Shown here in pieces: positions 44,880 to 53,974 of a stretch of 64,000 nt of DNA; within the stretch, counting starts at the first letter, position 1, and each line of letters opens with the position of its first letter. The stretch lies in contig NZ_NGKU01000001.1 of the NCBI RefSeq assembly GCF_002140915.1, positions 301,425 through 365,424 of the forward strand, in the 5' to 3' direction. The position numbers and the translations under genes are program-made. A model generated the notes under the pieces. The model made no database searches and was not told the DNA's origin. It saw nothing but the letters and a program-made list of their open reading frames with translations. The stretch is from Candidatus Enterococcus testudinis (GTDB lineage Bacteria > Bacillota > Bacilli > Lactobacillales > Enterococcaceae).

Positions 44880-45028
44880 AGACAAGCAACGTGCAAAAGA
44901 CACCAAAATACAGGTTGCTGCACAAAGAAGAGCTGCAGCAATTGATCGGTCATGGCCAGCTGCATGCCAAAAGAATTCCCCCGAAAACACTGACAAAAGC
45001 ATCTCGCATCACAAAATATGTAAAGTAG
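44876..45028 (+). CDS. Predicted secreted-peptide precursor 3, 50 aa
   Basis: Translation is coupled to precursor 2 by an ATGA overlap, with CAAGGAAGGAC upstream. It opens MKTSNVQKTPKY, similar to precursor 2. Residues 15-26 read LHKEELQQLIGH and are followed by Gly27: L-12, E-8, L-7, Q-5, L-4, G-2. Position -1 is His, which is unusual for C39 sites. The predicted product is also 24 aa, strongly basic, starts GQLHAKRIPPK and ends ITKYVK. The C39 exporter gene starts 9 bp later. Confidence 0.62.
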   Translation: MKTSNVQKTPKYRLLHKEELQQLIGHGQLHAKRIPPKTLTKASRITKYVK

Positions 45029-45037
45029 GTGGGCTGT

Positions 45038-47200
45038 GTGGCAAAAGTAGCATTTATTGAGCAAAGTGAGCATAGTGAATGCGGCATCGCAGCGGTCACT
45101 ATGCTCCTTAATTATTATGGTGTGCCCGTAAAGTTGAACGATGTCCGGGATCATTATGGGGTACCTAAAGGCGGAAATACCATGTATCACTTGAAGGAGA
45201 TTTTCTCTGATTTCGGGTTTGAGACAGTGGGTGTAAAGATTACAGATACTGTTGGCTTCTTTCGCGAAAACAATGCACCTTGTTTGTTATTTTGGGAGCA
45301 TAGGCATTATGTTGTATTTGAAAAAATCGTAGGAAACAAGATAACGATCGTCGATCCTGCACTGGGCAGAAAAAGTTATTCGCTCCAAGCGTTCAGCGCA
45401 CATTTTTCGGATGTCGCTTTGTTGATCAGTGCAATAGATGAAACCAAGGAAGGGCCTGTTCGTTCGGAGAAAAGTCACGATACATTATGGAAGACGTTAT
45501 ACAAAGAGAGATTTCTGATTATGGGTTTGGTGCTGTTGACGGTTGTGATCCAATTCTTAGGCGTGGGGATCCCTGTGATGACGCAGCGGGCCGTTGATAA
45601 TTATTTGGCGATTGCTGTAGACTTTACCCCACAATCGATGATTGTCAGTGTGTGTATTGTTTTCTTCTGTTATTACTTACTGCAAGGGATGAGAAATACT
45701 GTGATCACAAAGTTTCAACTCCACTTTGAAGAAAAGCTGATGGTCGTATTCATGAAGAAGATGTTGTCATTGCCACTGAATTTTTTTGTCAATCGTTCCA
45801 CGGGAGATTTGATTTTCCGGGGCAACTTAACGACCTATATCCAGCAAATTCTCAGTACCCAGCTACTTACAACAATCATTGATCTGGTGCTGGTGATTGC
45901 TTATTTCTCATTGATGATCAGTTATTCTATTGAGCTAACGGTGATTAGTATGACGGGCATCATGATTATTGTTGGATCGACCTATATTTACTCTAAAGCT
46001 TATCGTTCCAGTACGGATCTAGACATCCAATTAAACGGCCAAGTGCATCAAACGTTGGTTGAGCTTTTCGAAGGAATCGAAACAATCAAATCGATCGGTG
46101 CTGAAGAAGCGTTTTATCAAGATTGGGAAACGGCCTTTATGCGGCAACAAGCACTAAGAAAGAAAAAAAGCCGGGTTTCCGGCTGGATCGGTACGATTCC
46201 CAGCAGTATGCAATTTGTGCTGCCTTTATTGATCACGGGTGTTGGTTTGTTCGGTGTGAATGAGGGAACTTTCACGATGGGTGAGCTGATCAGTTTCAAT
46301 GCCATTTCTTTGTCATTCGTGGTGCCGATCGTGACTGTGATGAATTCAGCAACGCAGTTTTTGATCTTACGTTCCTATTTCGGAAAGTTGGCGGAAATAT
46401 TGGATCAAAAGAATCGGCGAGCGGAAGCGACGGCACAACATATAGACACCTATGAATCGATCGAGTTAAAACAAGTAGCGTTTTATTTTAGCAAGTTTGA
46501 AGAACCAGTATTAAAAAATATTGATTTGAAAATCGATAAGACGGAGAAAATCGCCATCGTTGGCCCCAGCGGATCGGGAAAAACGACGTTGTTAAAAGTC
46601 ATTTCGGGTCTGTACTTGCCGACTGAAGGTGAGGTCTTACTCAATGGCAAAGATATGACAACGATCCCACAGGCTTCTTTACGGCAGATGATCAGTGTCG
46701 TCAATCAAAATCCGACGATTTTCCAACGCAGTTTAAAAGCCAATGTGTTGATCAATACGCCTGATTCTACACAAGAAGTGTTATTGCAGGCAATCACCGA
46801 TGCCCGTGTAGATGAGATGACTCGCCTCTTGCCTATGGGACTGGATACATTGATATCCGAAGGCGGTATGAATCTATCCGGTGGGCAACTGCAGCGGATT
46901 GCCATAGCTCGCGCATTGGTCAAACAGCCACAGCTGTTGTTAATGGATGAACCGACCAGTGCCTTAGACAATATCTCTGAAAACTATATCATGAAGCGTT
47001 TGAAAACATATGATTGTCCCTGTGTAATCGTTTCTCATCGACTGAACACGATCCAGCACTTCGATCGCATTCTCGTCATGGATAAAGGAGAAATTGTAGA
47101 AGACGGTACCCATGAAGCGCTTATGGCCCAAAACGGACTGTACAGTTATATTTATTCGGGAAATACGGATCTTGTGGACTGGGCAGCTGGCTCGACGTGA
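45038..47200 (+). CDS. C39-peptidase ABC exporter (peptide cleavage/export)
   Basis: A 720-aa fusion that removes double-glycine leaders and exports the peptide. The N-terminal C39 peptidase (about 1-135) has catalytic C15 in EHSECGIAAVTMLL, H90 in EHRHYVVF and D106 in VDPALGR. A six-helix exporter domain (about 155-440) follows, then the ATPase: Walker A GPSGSGKTT near 508, signature LSGGQLQR near 612, Walker B LLLMDEPTSALD. GTG 45038 is preferred (AGGTGG upstream); GTG 45029 is also in frame. No HlyD-type accessory gene or modifying enzyme is present. Confidence 0.92.
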   Translation: MAKVAFIEQSEHSECGIAAVTMLLNYYGVPVKLNDVRDHYGVPKGGNTMYHLKEIFSDFGFETVGVKITDTVGFFRENNAPCLLFWEHRHYVVFEKIVGNKITIVDPALGRKSYSLQAFSAHFSDVALLISAIDETKEGPVRSEKSHDTLWKTLYKERFLIMGLVLLTVVIQFLGVGIPVMTQRAVDNYLAIAVDFTPQSMIVSVCIVFFCYYLLQGMRNTVITKFQLHFEEKLMVVFMKKMLSLPLNFFVNRSTGDLIFRGNLTTYIQQILSTQLLTTIIDLVLVIAYFSLMISYSIELTVISMTGIMIIVGSTYIYSKAYRSSTDLDIQLNGQVHQTLVELFEGIETIKSIGAEEAFYQDWETAFMRQQALRKKKSRVSGWIGTIPSSMQFVLPLLITGVGLFGVNEGTFTMGELISFNAISLSFVVPIVTVMNSATQFLILRSYFGKLAEILDQKNRRAEATAQHIDTYESIELKQVAFYFSKFEEPVLKNIDLKIDKTEKIAIVGPSGSGKTTLLKVISGLYLPTEGEVLLNGKDMTTIPQASLRQMISVVNQNPTIFQRSLKANVLINTPDSTQEVLLQAITDARVDEMTRLLPMGLDTLISEGGMNLSGGQLQRIAIARALVKQPQLLLMDEPTSALDNISENYIMKRLKTYDCPCVIVSHRLNTIQHFDRILVMDKGEIVEDGTHEALMAQNGLYSYIYSGNTDLVDWAAGST

Positions 47201-47254
47201 AATCACAATATAGAACATGAAAAAAAGGAACGCTGATTTTCGCAAAAAATCTGA

Positions 47255-47283
47255 TTGACAGTCATTGGTCTATCTGCTATCCT
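47255..47283 (+). promoter_or_regulatory. Promoter of the T-box/luxS unit
   Basis: TTGACA (47255-47260), 17 bp, TATCCT (47278-47283). Confidence 0.65.
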
Positions 47284-47289
47284 TGATAA

Positions 47290-47579
47290 AAATCAAGCAA
47301 CAAACACGTTGATGAAGAAAGTAAGATTGTGTGGTATTCCTAACAGAGAGCCCTGTCAGCTGAAAATGGGTGGAAGAAAACGAATCTGAAAATGGCTTTT
47401 GAGTGGGTACTTCGAGAATTTTTTTTTAGAGGTGCACGACTGTCCCCGTTATCATGGATCCCAATATCGCAGTAGCTGTATTGGCGCAGAGGCATTCTTT
47501 GCAAGAAGAATGCGCACAAAGGTGGTACCATGTAAGTTATTACATCCTTAGGAGAATACTCTCTTAAGGATTTTTTTTT
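47290..47579 (+). promoter_or_regulatory. T-box riboswitch, probably methionine-specific
   Basis: A tRNA-sensing leader. The T-box sequence AAAGGTGGTACC is at 47518-47529, and a stem III GCATTCTT / AAGAATGC is at 47492-47513. Stem I runs about 47303-47410, with an AGAGAG bulge near 47344. A candidate specifier ATG lies at 47392-47394 in CTGAAAATGGC. Met agrees with the genes behind it (luxS and metQ), and Met T-boxes are known to replace S-boxes in Lactobacillales. The specifier is judged by eye. Confidence 0.8.
47544..47579 (+). terminator. T-box terminator hairpin
   Basis: ATCCTTAGGAGA / TCTCTTAAGGAT (one G-T) with a run of nine T. It is alternative to the antiterminator formed with the T-box. 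Confidence 0.85.
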
Positions 47580-47687
47580 ACCTCGAAAAGCATAGCGCAC
47601 AGATGCTTGATAATGTGGGCATGTAGATTAGAGGAAGAACACCTACCCGTAAAGAGGGCAATCAATCATAGAAAGCAGGAATAGCAT

Positions 47688-48161
47688 ATGGCAGAAGTAG
47701 AAAGCTTTACCCTTGATCACAACAAAGTAATCGCACCATACGTCAGAGTCATCACAACAGAAACTGGTCCAAAAGGGGACACGATCACCAATTATGATCT
47801 GCGGTTTGCGCAACCAAACAAAGCCGAAATCCCAACTGGCGCAATCCATACATTGGAACATTTGTTGGCGGCGTTACTAAGGGATCGGCTAGACGGTATT
47901 ATCGATGTATCGCCCTTCGGTTGTCGAACTGGTTTCCATTTGATTGTTTGGGGCAAATATGAAGCAGCTGAAGTAGCGACAGCTTTGAAAGCTACCTTGA
48001 CGCAAATTGTCGAAGACATCGAGTGGTCGGATGTTCAAGGCACCGACGCCAAAAGTTGCGGCAACTACAAGGATCATTCCTTATTTTCTGCTAAAGAATG
48101 GGCAAAATTGGTGTTGGAACAAGGCATTAGTGACGACGCATTTGTACGTCAAGTCGTGTAG
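47688..48161 (+). CDS. luxS: S-ribosylhomocysteine lyase LuxS
   Basis: Splits S-ribosylhomocysteine into homocysteine and the AI-2 precursor, closing the activated-methyl cycle. 157 aa. Metal ligands are in HTLEH (residues 53-57) and the Cys of [11 protein letters not shown]; the active-site Cys lies in SPFGCRTGF. It stands first behind the T-box, so supply of charged methionine tRNA should control it. The SDR gene follows 9 bp later. Confidence 0.95.
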   Translation: MAEVESFTLDHNKVIAPYVRVITTETGPKGDTITNYDLRFAQPNKAEIPTGAIHTLEHLLAALLRDRLDGIIDVSPFGCRTGFHLIVWGKYEAAEVATALKATLTQIVEDIEWSDVQGTDAKSCGNYKDHSLFSAKEWAKLVLEQGISDDAFVRQVV

Positions 48162-48170
48162 AGGTGACCA

Positions 48171-48941
48171 ATGGTTTTTTCTGAGCTGCAACAAAAAGTC
48201 GTCCTAATTATTGGTGGTGCCCAAGGAATCGGTGCGGCTGTTCGCCAGACATTTTTGTCTGAAGGGGCACGCATCGTTGATGCAGATATTCAGTATGGCA
48301 ATGACTGGGATCAAGCAGAAGATGGTGCCTATCAAATCCATGTCGATATTAGCCAAGAAGCATCAATTGATCATTTGGTCGATACGTTAAAAAGACATCA
48401 GTTGGTTCCTGATGTCTTGGTGCATGTTGCTGGGTTATCGATCATGGATGCTTTTTTAACAAGTCGCACAGAAGATTTCGACTATGTCTTTGCAATCAAT
48501 ACAAGAGGCGCTTATCTGGTATTAAGAAAAATCGTCTCAGCGATGAAACAAGAGCAAACGTTGGGGCGAGTCATCGTCATTGCCTCTCAAGCCGGGAAGA
48601 ATCCGTACCGCGGTATGAGTGCCTATGTCGCTTCGAAGCATGCGGTCATAGGCTTAACCAAGAATTTAGCCTTAGAAGTTGCCTCAGATGGTATTCTTGT
48701 GAATGCTGTATGTCCGGGGATCATCGAAACAACAATGAAGCAGCGGGAAAGAGTCGATGGGGCTCGATTGCGTGGTCTTTCAGTGACGGATATTGAAGCG
48801 GAAGATGCATCTCAAGTTCCTTTGGGGCGCACAGGAACACCACAAGATGTGGCGAATGTTGTCTTGTTCTTGGCCAGTTCTTTAGCGGCCTATTTGACCG
48901 GTCAAGCAATCAATGTGACCGGTGGGATGACAATGCACTAA
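48171..48941 (+). CDS. Short-chain dehydrogenase/reductase
   Basis: A 256-aa classical SDR. Cofactor loop GGAQGIG, then DADIQYG suggesting NAD; VHVAGLS in place of NNAG; Ser in IASQAGKN; YVASK active-site pair; CPGIIETTM. It resembles 2,3-dihydro-2,3-dihydroxybenzoate or acetoin-type dehydrogenases in the C-terminal IEAEDASQVPLGRTGTPQDVA, but the substrate is open. Its place between luxS and metQ suggests the same T-box control; a link to methionine metabolism is not evident. Confidence 0.85.
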   Translation: MVFSELQQKVVLIIGGAQGIGAAVRQTFLSEGARIVDADIQYGNDWDQAEDGAYQIHVDISQEASIDHLVDTLKRHQLVPDVLVHVAGLSIMDAFLTSRTEDFDYVFAINTRGAYLVLRKIVSAMKQEQTLGRVIVIASQAGKNPYRGMSAYVASKHAVIGLTKNLALEVASDGILVNAVCPGIIETTMKQRERVDGARLRGLSVTDIEAEDASQVPLGRTGTPQDVANVVLFLASSLAAYLTGQAINVTGGMTMH

Positions 48942-48990
48942 GCCACGTTTATTAAAGGTTGAAGTAAGTCAAAAAGAAGGATGGATGAGA

Positions 48991-49857
48991 ATGAAAAAAT
49001 ATGTAGGTGCAGGTTTATTATTTTCAGCTTTATTATTTGCAGGTTGTGGACAGCAAACAGATACTGCGGCCAGTGGCGAGTCCGATGAGCCGGAAAAAGT
49101 GATCATTGGTTCTGTCGGCAGTGATGCAGAAATCTGGAACTATATTGCCGGATTGGATGAAACGAAAGAGGCAGGGTTGTCGATCGAAGTCAAAGAAATC
49201 GATAGTGGTCCGCAGTTGAACACGGCAACAGTTGATGGAGAAGTGGATGTCAATGCCTTTCAATCGTTAGGTTATTTATTGAGTTTCAATAGTGATAGTG
49301 ATAAAGACTTAGTCCCAATTGCGACGACCTATATGGAGCCAATGGGTATCTATTCGGACTCGATCGACGCTATTGCAGATGTTCCTGATGGCGCAGTGGT
49401 CGCTTTAGCAGATAACCCAGCAAACACGGCACGAGGGTTGCGGTTGTTAGAAGCCGCGGGATTGATCACACTAGCAGATGATTTTGACAATGGGACAGGC
49501 ACGCCCTCTGATATCGTGGACAATCCCAAAAATCTGTCGTTCAAACTGATCGATGACACAACAGGCCCAAGAATCTTGCAAGATGTCGATTTGGCATTAA
49601 TCAGTAATACGGTTGCTTTTGAAGGGGGATTGAATGTCTTGACTGATTCCCTGTACAAAGAAGAGATCGATCAAAACACCAAAACGAGTATCAATGTGCT
49701 GGTGACGACTGAAGAGAATGCAGATGATCCTGCCTTGCAAAAACTAGCTGATCTTTATCATAGTGATGAAGTGAAAGACTATATTGACGAAAACTTTGGC
49801 GGCACCAAAGTAGATGTGCAAGAGGATATCACGACGTTGTGGCAAGAAGTTCAATAA
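48991..49857 (+). CDS. metQ: Methionine-binding lipoprotein MetQ (NlpA family)
   Basis: A 288-aa lipoprotein with lipobox LLFAGC (lipid Cys near residue 20). The NlpA family fold opens with KVIIGSVGSDAEIWNYIAG and has VDVNAFQSLGYL, VVALADNPANTARGLRLLE and FEGGLNV. It binds methionine for the MetNI importer, whose genes are not here. The start is taken at ATG 48991, 10 nt from AAGAAGG; ATG 48985 is too close to that site. The T-box upstream supports methionine as ligand. Confidence 0.88.
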   Translation: MKKYVGAGLLFSALLFAGCGQQTDTAASGESDEPEKVIIGSVGSDAEIWNYIAGLDETKEAGLSIEVKEIDSGPQLNTATVDGEVDVNAFQSLGYLLSFNSDSDKDLVPIATTYMEPMGIYSDSIDAIADVPDGAVVALADNPANTARGLRLLEAAGLITLADDFDNGTGTPSDIVDNPKNLSFKLIDDTTGPRILQDVDLALISNTVAFEGGLNVLTDSLYKEEIDQNTKTSINVLVTTEENADDPALQKLADLYHSDEVKDYIDENFGGTKVDVQEDITTLWQEVQ

Positions 49858-49996
49858 TCATAGATTGAAAACAAGCCTCTTTTATGTAAGAATATAAATA
49901 AGATTGATGTTGAATGAACCCATTGTTCAACGATATATATCTAAAATATGTCTAAAAAAATGGATACTTCTTATAGAAAGAGAGCCTTAACCTTTT

Positions 49997-50773
49997 ATGA
50001 ATCGGAAATTCTTTGCCTTTGATATTGACGGAACACTGCTTGACTCGAACAAACAGCCTTTGGACAGTACAGTGGAGGCGTTGCAAACCTTACGTGATGC
50101 AGGTCATTTTGTGACTGTTGCGACTGGGCGCAGTCGTTTTCACGCCCAAGATGTGATTCGCTCCTTGGCCTTTGACAACTATATCTTATGTAACGGTGCG
50201 GCCGCCTTTTTGGCCCATCAGCAAGTATATAAGAATTTGTTGGATGAAGAACAATTGCATGCCTTTGTCGCTGAAGCCCATGATTTAGGGATCGATACGG
50301 CCTTTGTGGGTATGGATACGGCCAAACGTGCGTCTTCTTTGAATATTGAAAAGATGGAAGCAGCGATGCATTCCTTTGGTGCACAATTGCCTGAGTTGGA
50401 TATGGATTTTCCAGAAGAAAAAGAAGTTTACCAAGCTTTGGCGTTTTATGACCAAGCATATGAGCATTATTTTGACGACAAATACAGCAAACTGCGGTTT
50501 GTCCGTTGGCATGAAAACAGTGTTGATGTGGTACCAAAAGAAGGGTCCAAAGCGGCTACGATTTTATACGTTGCAGAACAATTAGGTATTCGGCAAGCAG
50601 ATGTTATCTGTTTTGGCGATGGTCAAAATGACCGGGAAATGTTGGCGGCGGCCGGTGTGGGTGTTGCAATGGGCAATGCTGTGCCAGCGAGTCTTGAAGC
50701 CGCAGATCTAGTGACTGCCAGCAATGATGAAGATGGTATTTGGTTGGCATTGAAAGAATTAAAACTGATTTGA
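49997..50773 (+). CDS. Cof-type HAD-IIB phosphatase
   Basis: A 258-aa hydrolase. Motif I FDIDGTLLDS, motif II ATGRS, motif III Lys in PKEGSKAATI, motif IV GDGQNDREML. Related in type to the HAD gene at 15825-16643 but not a close copy. Substrate unknown. It stands alone between metQ and mgsA; the upstream 49858-49996 is AT-rich with no clear terminator. Confidence 0.87.
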   Translation: MNRKFFAFDIDGTLLDSNKQPLDSTVEALQTLRDAGHFVTVATGRSRFHAQDVIRSLAFDNYILCNGAAAFLAHQQVYKNLLDEEQLHAFVAEAHDLGIDTAFVGMDTAKRASSLNIEKMEAAMHSFGAQLPELDMDFPEEKEVYQALAFYDQAYEHYFDDKYSKLRFVRWHENSVDVVPKEGSKAATILYVAEQLGIRQADVICFGDGQNDREMLAAAGVGVAMGNAVPASLEAADLVTASNDEDGIWLALKELKLI

Positions 50774-50914
50774 TTGAGAACATAGTGGGGCTTTTGCGGG
50801 CGCTGCTATGTTTTTTTGCATACCCAGCCAAGAAAGAGAACCAGTAAACAGCCGTTGTTTTTGCGACAATCACGCCAGATTATTGGTACAATAGAAAAAA
50901 AGGAGGATGCTAAG

Positions 50915-51337
50915 ATGAAAATTGCATTGATTGCCCATGATCGGAAAAAAGAGGTCATGGTCAAACTGGTCACCGCGTATCGCGAGATTTTGGCGCAACA
51001 TGAATTGTTCGCGACGGGGACGACTGGACAAAAAATTCAAGAAGCAACCAAATTGCCGGTACACCGTTTCAACTCAGGACCGCTAGGAGGAGACCAGCAA
51101 ATTGGGGCGATGATTTCCCAAGATGACCTGGACCTCGTGATTTTTTTGCGAGATCCTTTAGCAGCGCAACCCCATGAACCCGATGTGACTGCCTTGATTC
51201 GCTTGTCGGATGTCTATGAGATTCCCTTAGCTACCAATATGGGCACCGCAGAAATCTTGCTGAGGGGACTGGCAGCGGGGTTTGCTGATTTTCGCGAGAT
51301 CATCCATGAAACGGATCATCGTCCGTTGTCTTTTTAA
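50915..51337 (+). CDS. mgsA: Methylglyoxal synthase
   Basis: Turns dihydroxyacetone phosphate into methylglyoxal and phosphate, a bypass when sugar phosphates build up. 140 aa from ATG 50915, with AAGGAGG upstream; the longer frame from 50816 crosses a promoter-like TACAAT at 50887. Motifs: [29 protein letters not shown] and the catalytic Asp in FLRDPL. Confidence 0.93.
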   Translation: MKIALIAHDRKKEVMVKLVTAYREILAQHELFATGTTGQKIQEATKLPVHRFNSGPLGGDQQIGAMISQDDLDLVIFLRDPLAAQPHEPDVTALIRLSDVYEIPLATNMGTAEILLRGLAAGFADFREIIHETDHRPLSF

Positions 51338-51386
51338 CCAGAAAGAACACTGTAAAGAATGATTGAAACAAGAAAGAAGTGTCTAA

Positions 51387-52607
51387 ATGAAACAGATTTT
51401 GAACGATTTTTTGACCTATGCCAAAATGAACACCCGCTCTGATGCAACTAGCCAAACGATTCCAACAACACCCGGACAAGTCGAACTTGCGCTGCTGTTG
51501 AAAGAGCAACTCGTGGCGATGGGGTTGTCGGATGTCGCCTATCACGAAAAAAATAGCTTTGTGATTGGCCGATTGCCGGGTAACCCTGAGAAAGAAGCAA
51601 TTGGGTTTATCGCCCATGTCGATACCGCTGACTTTGCGGCCGAGAACATCCAACCCCAGATCCACGAAAACTATGATGGCAAAGATGTTCTGCTTAATCG
51701 TGAACAACAGTTGATGATGCGGGTAGTTGAATTTCCTAATTTAACTGATTATATTGGACAAACACTGATCACCACTGATGGGACTACCTTGTTGGGTGCA
51801 GATGATAAAGCAGGTATCGCTGAAATCATTGATGCGCTTCGTGTATTGCAAGAACAAGATCCGCAGCAGCGAGGAGATGTCTGGGTGGCCTTTGGTCCGG
51901 ACGAGGAGATTGGTCTTGGGGCAGATCGATTTGATCCGGCAGACTTTCCTGTCGCTTTCGCGTATACGATGGATAGTGGACGGATTGGCCACATGGAGTT
52001 TGAGACCTTTAATGCTGCGCGCATCGATATCACGATCCATGGGACCAGTGTTCACCCGGGTACGGCGTATGGCCGCTTGGTCAATGCCTTGAGAATCGCT
52101 GGGCAAATCGATGCTGCGCTGCCAGCAGATGAAGTGCCTGAGCAAACGAAAGCATATCAAGGCTTTTATTTGCTGCACAATTTGAGTGGTCATATCGGGC
52201 AAGCCGAAGTTTCCTATATCATACGTGATCATGATCATCAGCAATTTGAACAACGCAAAGCAACCATTGTAGCGATCATCGATGACTTGAACCGCCAGTA
52301 TGGGCAAGAACGCATCACCTATAAGCTATATGATCAATACTATAATATGGGTGATTTGATCAAAGAAGATCCCCGCAGTATCGATGCCGCCAGAGCAGGG
52401 ATGAAAGCGATCGGGATCACACCGATCGAAGAACCTTTCCGTGGTGGGACAGATGGTTCCAAAATCACGTATAAAGGCATTCCAACGCCAAATTTATTTA
52501 CCGGTGGTGAAAACTTCCATGGACAGTATGAATTCATCACAGTGGAAGCAATGGAAACGGCACGCGATTTGATCGTGGCAATCGTAGCGTATGTGGGCAC
52601 CAAATAA
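51387..52607 (+). CDS. pepT: Peptidase T (tripeptide aminopeptidase)
   Basis: A cytosolic M20B zinc metallopeptidase that takes the N-terminal residue off tripeptides, 406 aa. Zn ligands are in GFIAHVDTAD, LLGADDKAG and the catalytic Glu pair in GPDEEIGLGADRF; FRGGTDGSKIT and NLFTGGENFHGQYEF complete the site. It probably works on peptides brought in by Opp. Confidence 0.95.
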   Translation: MKQILNDFLTYAKMNTRSDATSQTIPTTPGQVELALLLKEQLVAMGLSDVAYHEKNSFVIGRLPGNPEKEAIGFIAHVDTADFAAENIQPQIHENYDGKDVLLNREQQLMMRVVEFPNLTDYIGQTLITTDGTTLLGADDKAGIAEIIDALRVLQEQDPQQRGDVWVAFGPDEEIGLGADRFDPADFPVAFAYTMDSGRIGHMEFETFNAARIDITIHGTSVHPGTAYGRLVNALRIAGQIDAALPADEVPEQTKAYQGFYLLHNLSGHIGQAEVSYIIRDHDHQQFEQRKATIVAIIDDLNRQYGQERITYKLYDQYYNMGDLIKEDPRSIDAARAGMKAIGITPIEEPFRGGTDGSKITYKGIPTPNLFTGGENFHGQYEFITVEAMETARDLIVAIVAYVGTK

Positions 52608-52627
52608 ATCTTGATGCGTAAAATAGC

Positions 52628-52660
52628 GACGCGTACCTAAAAAAAGGACGCGTCTTTTTT
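52628..52660 (+). terminator. Terminator of pepT
   Basis: GACGCGT and ACGCGTC, with an inner CCT/AGG, followed by T6. Confidence 0.85.
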
Positions 52661-52691
52661 GCGGTTTGTCCCAGAATGAAGTGTTTTTGTC

Positions 52692-52732
52692 AAAAAGGTG
52701 CAAGCGTTGATCGAGGAATGCACCTTTTTTTT
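52692..52732. terminator. Second hairpin upstream of ymdB
   Basis: AAAAAGGTGCA / TGCACCTTTTT with T-rich ends on both strands. A TATAAT at 52748-52753 just beyond it is the likely ymdB -10. Confidence 0.7.
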
Positions 52733-52785
52733 CTGGATCAAAACCCTTATAATAGAAAAGAAGTGAAAAGAGAAGAGGAAATCGA

Positions 52786-53583
52786 GTGCGGGTATTATTT
52801 ATTGGAGATGTTGTTGGATCATTGGGTAGAGAAACGATTACAGAGTATTTGCCTAAGCTAAAGAAAGCGTATCGTCCGCAAGTGACGATCGCCAATGGTG
52901 AGAATGCGGCAGCTGGTCGCGGGATTACTGGGAAAATTTATAAGAAGTTTTTACAAGATGGTATCGATGTAGTTACGTTGGGGAACCATACGTGGGACAA
53001 TCGAGATATTTTTGACTTTATTGGCGATGCCAAAAAAATGATCAGACCTGCCAATTTTCCAGAAGGTACGCCGGGTGTGGGAATGGTGTTTGTCAAAGTC
53101 AATACGATCGAGTTGGCGGTGATCAATATGCAAGCCCGCTCATTTATGGTCGATTTAGATGATCCGTTTCGGAAAATGGATGAATTGTTGGCTATCGCAC
53201 GCAAGCGGACACCCTATATCTTTGTTGATTTCCACGGTGAAACCACCAGTGAAAAACAAGCAATGGGGTGGTATTTAGATGGCCGGGTCTCGGCTGTTGT
53301 CGGTACACATACCCATGTCCAAACCAATGATGCTCGTATCCTGCCTCAAGGGACAGCGTATTTATCAGATGTCGGCATGACTGGACCATACGATGGCATT
53401 TTGGGCATGAAAAGAGAAGCTGTCATCGAAAAGTTCTTGACCGCATTGCCGCAGCGCTTTGAAGTGGTAGAAAAAGGGCGCAGTATTCTATCCGCATGCT
53501 TGATCGAGATCGATGAAACAACTGGAAAAGCCAAATCGATCAAACCAATCCAAATCAGCGAAGATCGACCATTTACGGAGTAA
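52786..53583 (+). CDS. ymdB: YmdB family metallophosphoesterase
   Basis: A 265-aa phosphodiesterase. Metal ligands are in GDVVGSLGR, NGENAAAG, LGNHTWDN, DFHGE and GTHTHVQT. Bacillus YmdB acts on 2',3'-cyclic nucleotides and affects biofilm formation. The start is GTG 52786 with AAGAGGAAA upstream. It is followed 4 bp later by the YmcA-type gene and then mutS-mutL, an order close to Bacillus. Confidence 0.92.
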   Translation: MRVLFIGDVVGSLGRETITEYLPKLKKAYRPQVTIANGENAAAGRGITGKIYKKFLQDGIDVVTLGNHTWDNRDIFDFIGDAKKMIRPANFPEGTPGVGMVFVKVNTIELAVINMQARSFMVDLDDPFRKMDELLAIARKRTPYIFVDFHGETTSEKQAMGWYLDGRVSAVVGTHTHVQTNDARILPQGTAYLSDVGMTGPYDGILGMKREAVIEKFLTALPQRFEVVEKGRSILSACLIEIDETTGKAKSIKPIQISEDRPFTE

Positions 53584-53587
53584 TATT

Positions 53588-53974
53588 ATGGACCAACTAG
53601 AGAAAGAACCAAAAATCGCCAGTGCATTAGCGACACTCAAACAGCTTTTGGCGGATCATTCTGTCGTCCGAGACTTTCAAGAAATCCAACAGCGTGCTTT
53701 GGAGAACCCAAAGCTGCAAGCGTTGGAAGAAGCAATCAAACAGGCACAAAAAGAGATGGTCCAATACGAGCATTACGAAAAACCCGAGGCCGCTCATGCT
53801 GCCCGTCTTACCTATGAAACATTGACAAAAGAATATGATGCTCACCCGATCGTGGTTGCCTATCGGGTGGCTTTACAAGAAGCAGACGACCTGTTACACT
53901 ATGTGACCATTGAAATCCAAAAGCAAGTGAATATGACCATTCAGGAGGAGGAACAACATGCCTCAGAAGACTAA
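53588..53974 (+). CDS. ricA: YlbF/YmcA (RicA) family regulatory protein
   Basis: A 128-aa helical protein of the Com_YlbF family ([22 protein letters not shown], key part [12 protein letters not shown]). In Bacillus RicA acts with RicF and RicT in RNase Y-dependent mRNA maturation. ATG 53588 follows the ymdB stop by 4 bp. It contains no cysteine at all, so it could not itself ligate the Fe-S clusters reported for the Bacillus Ric complex. It overlaps mutS by 17 bp. Confidence 0.75.
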   Translation: MDQLEKEPKIASALATLKQLLADHSVVRDFQEIQQRALENPKLQALEEAIKQAQKEMVQYEHYEKPEAAHAARLTYETLTKEYDAHPIVVAYRVALQEADDLLHYVTIEIQKQVNMTIQEEEQHASED

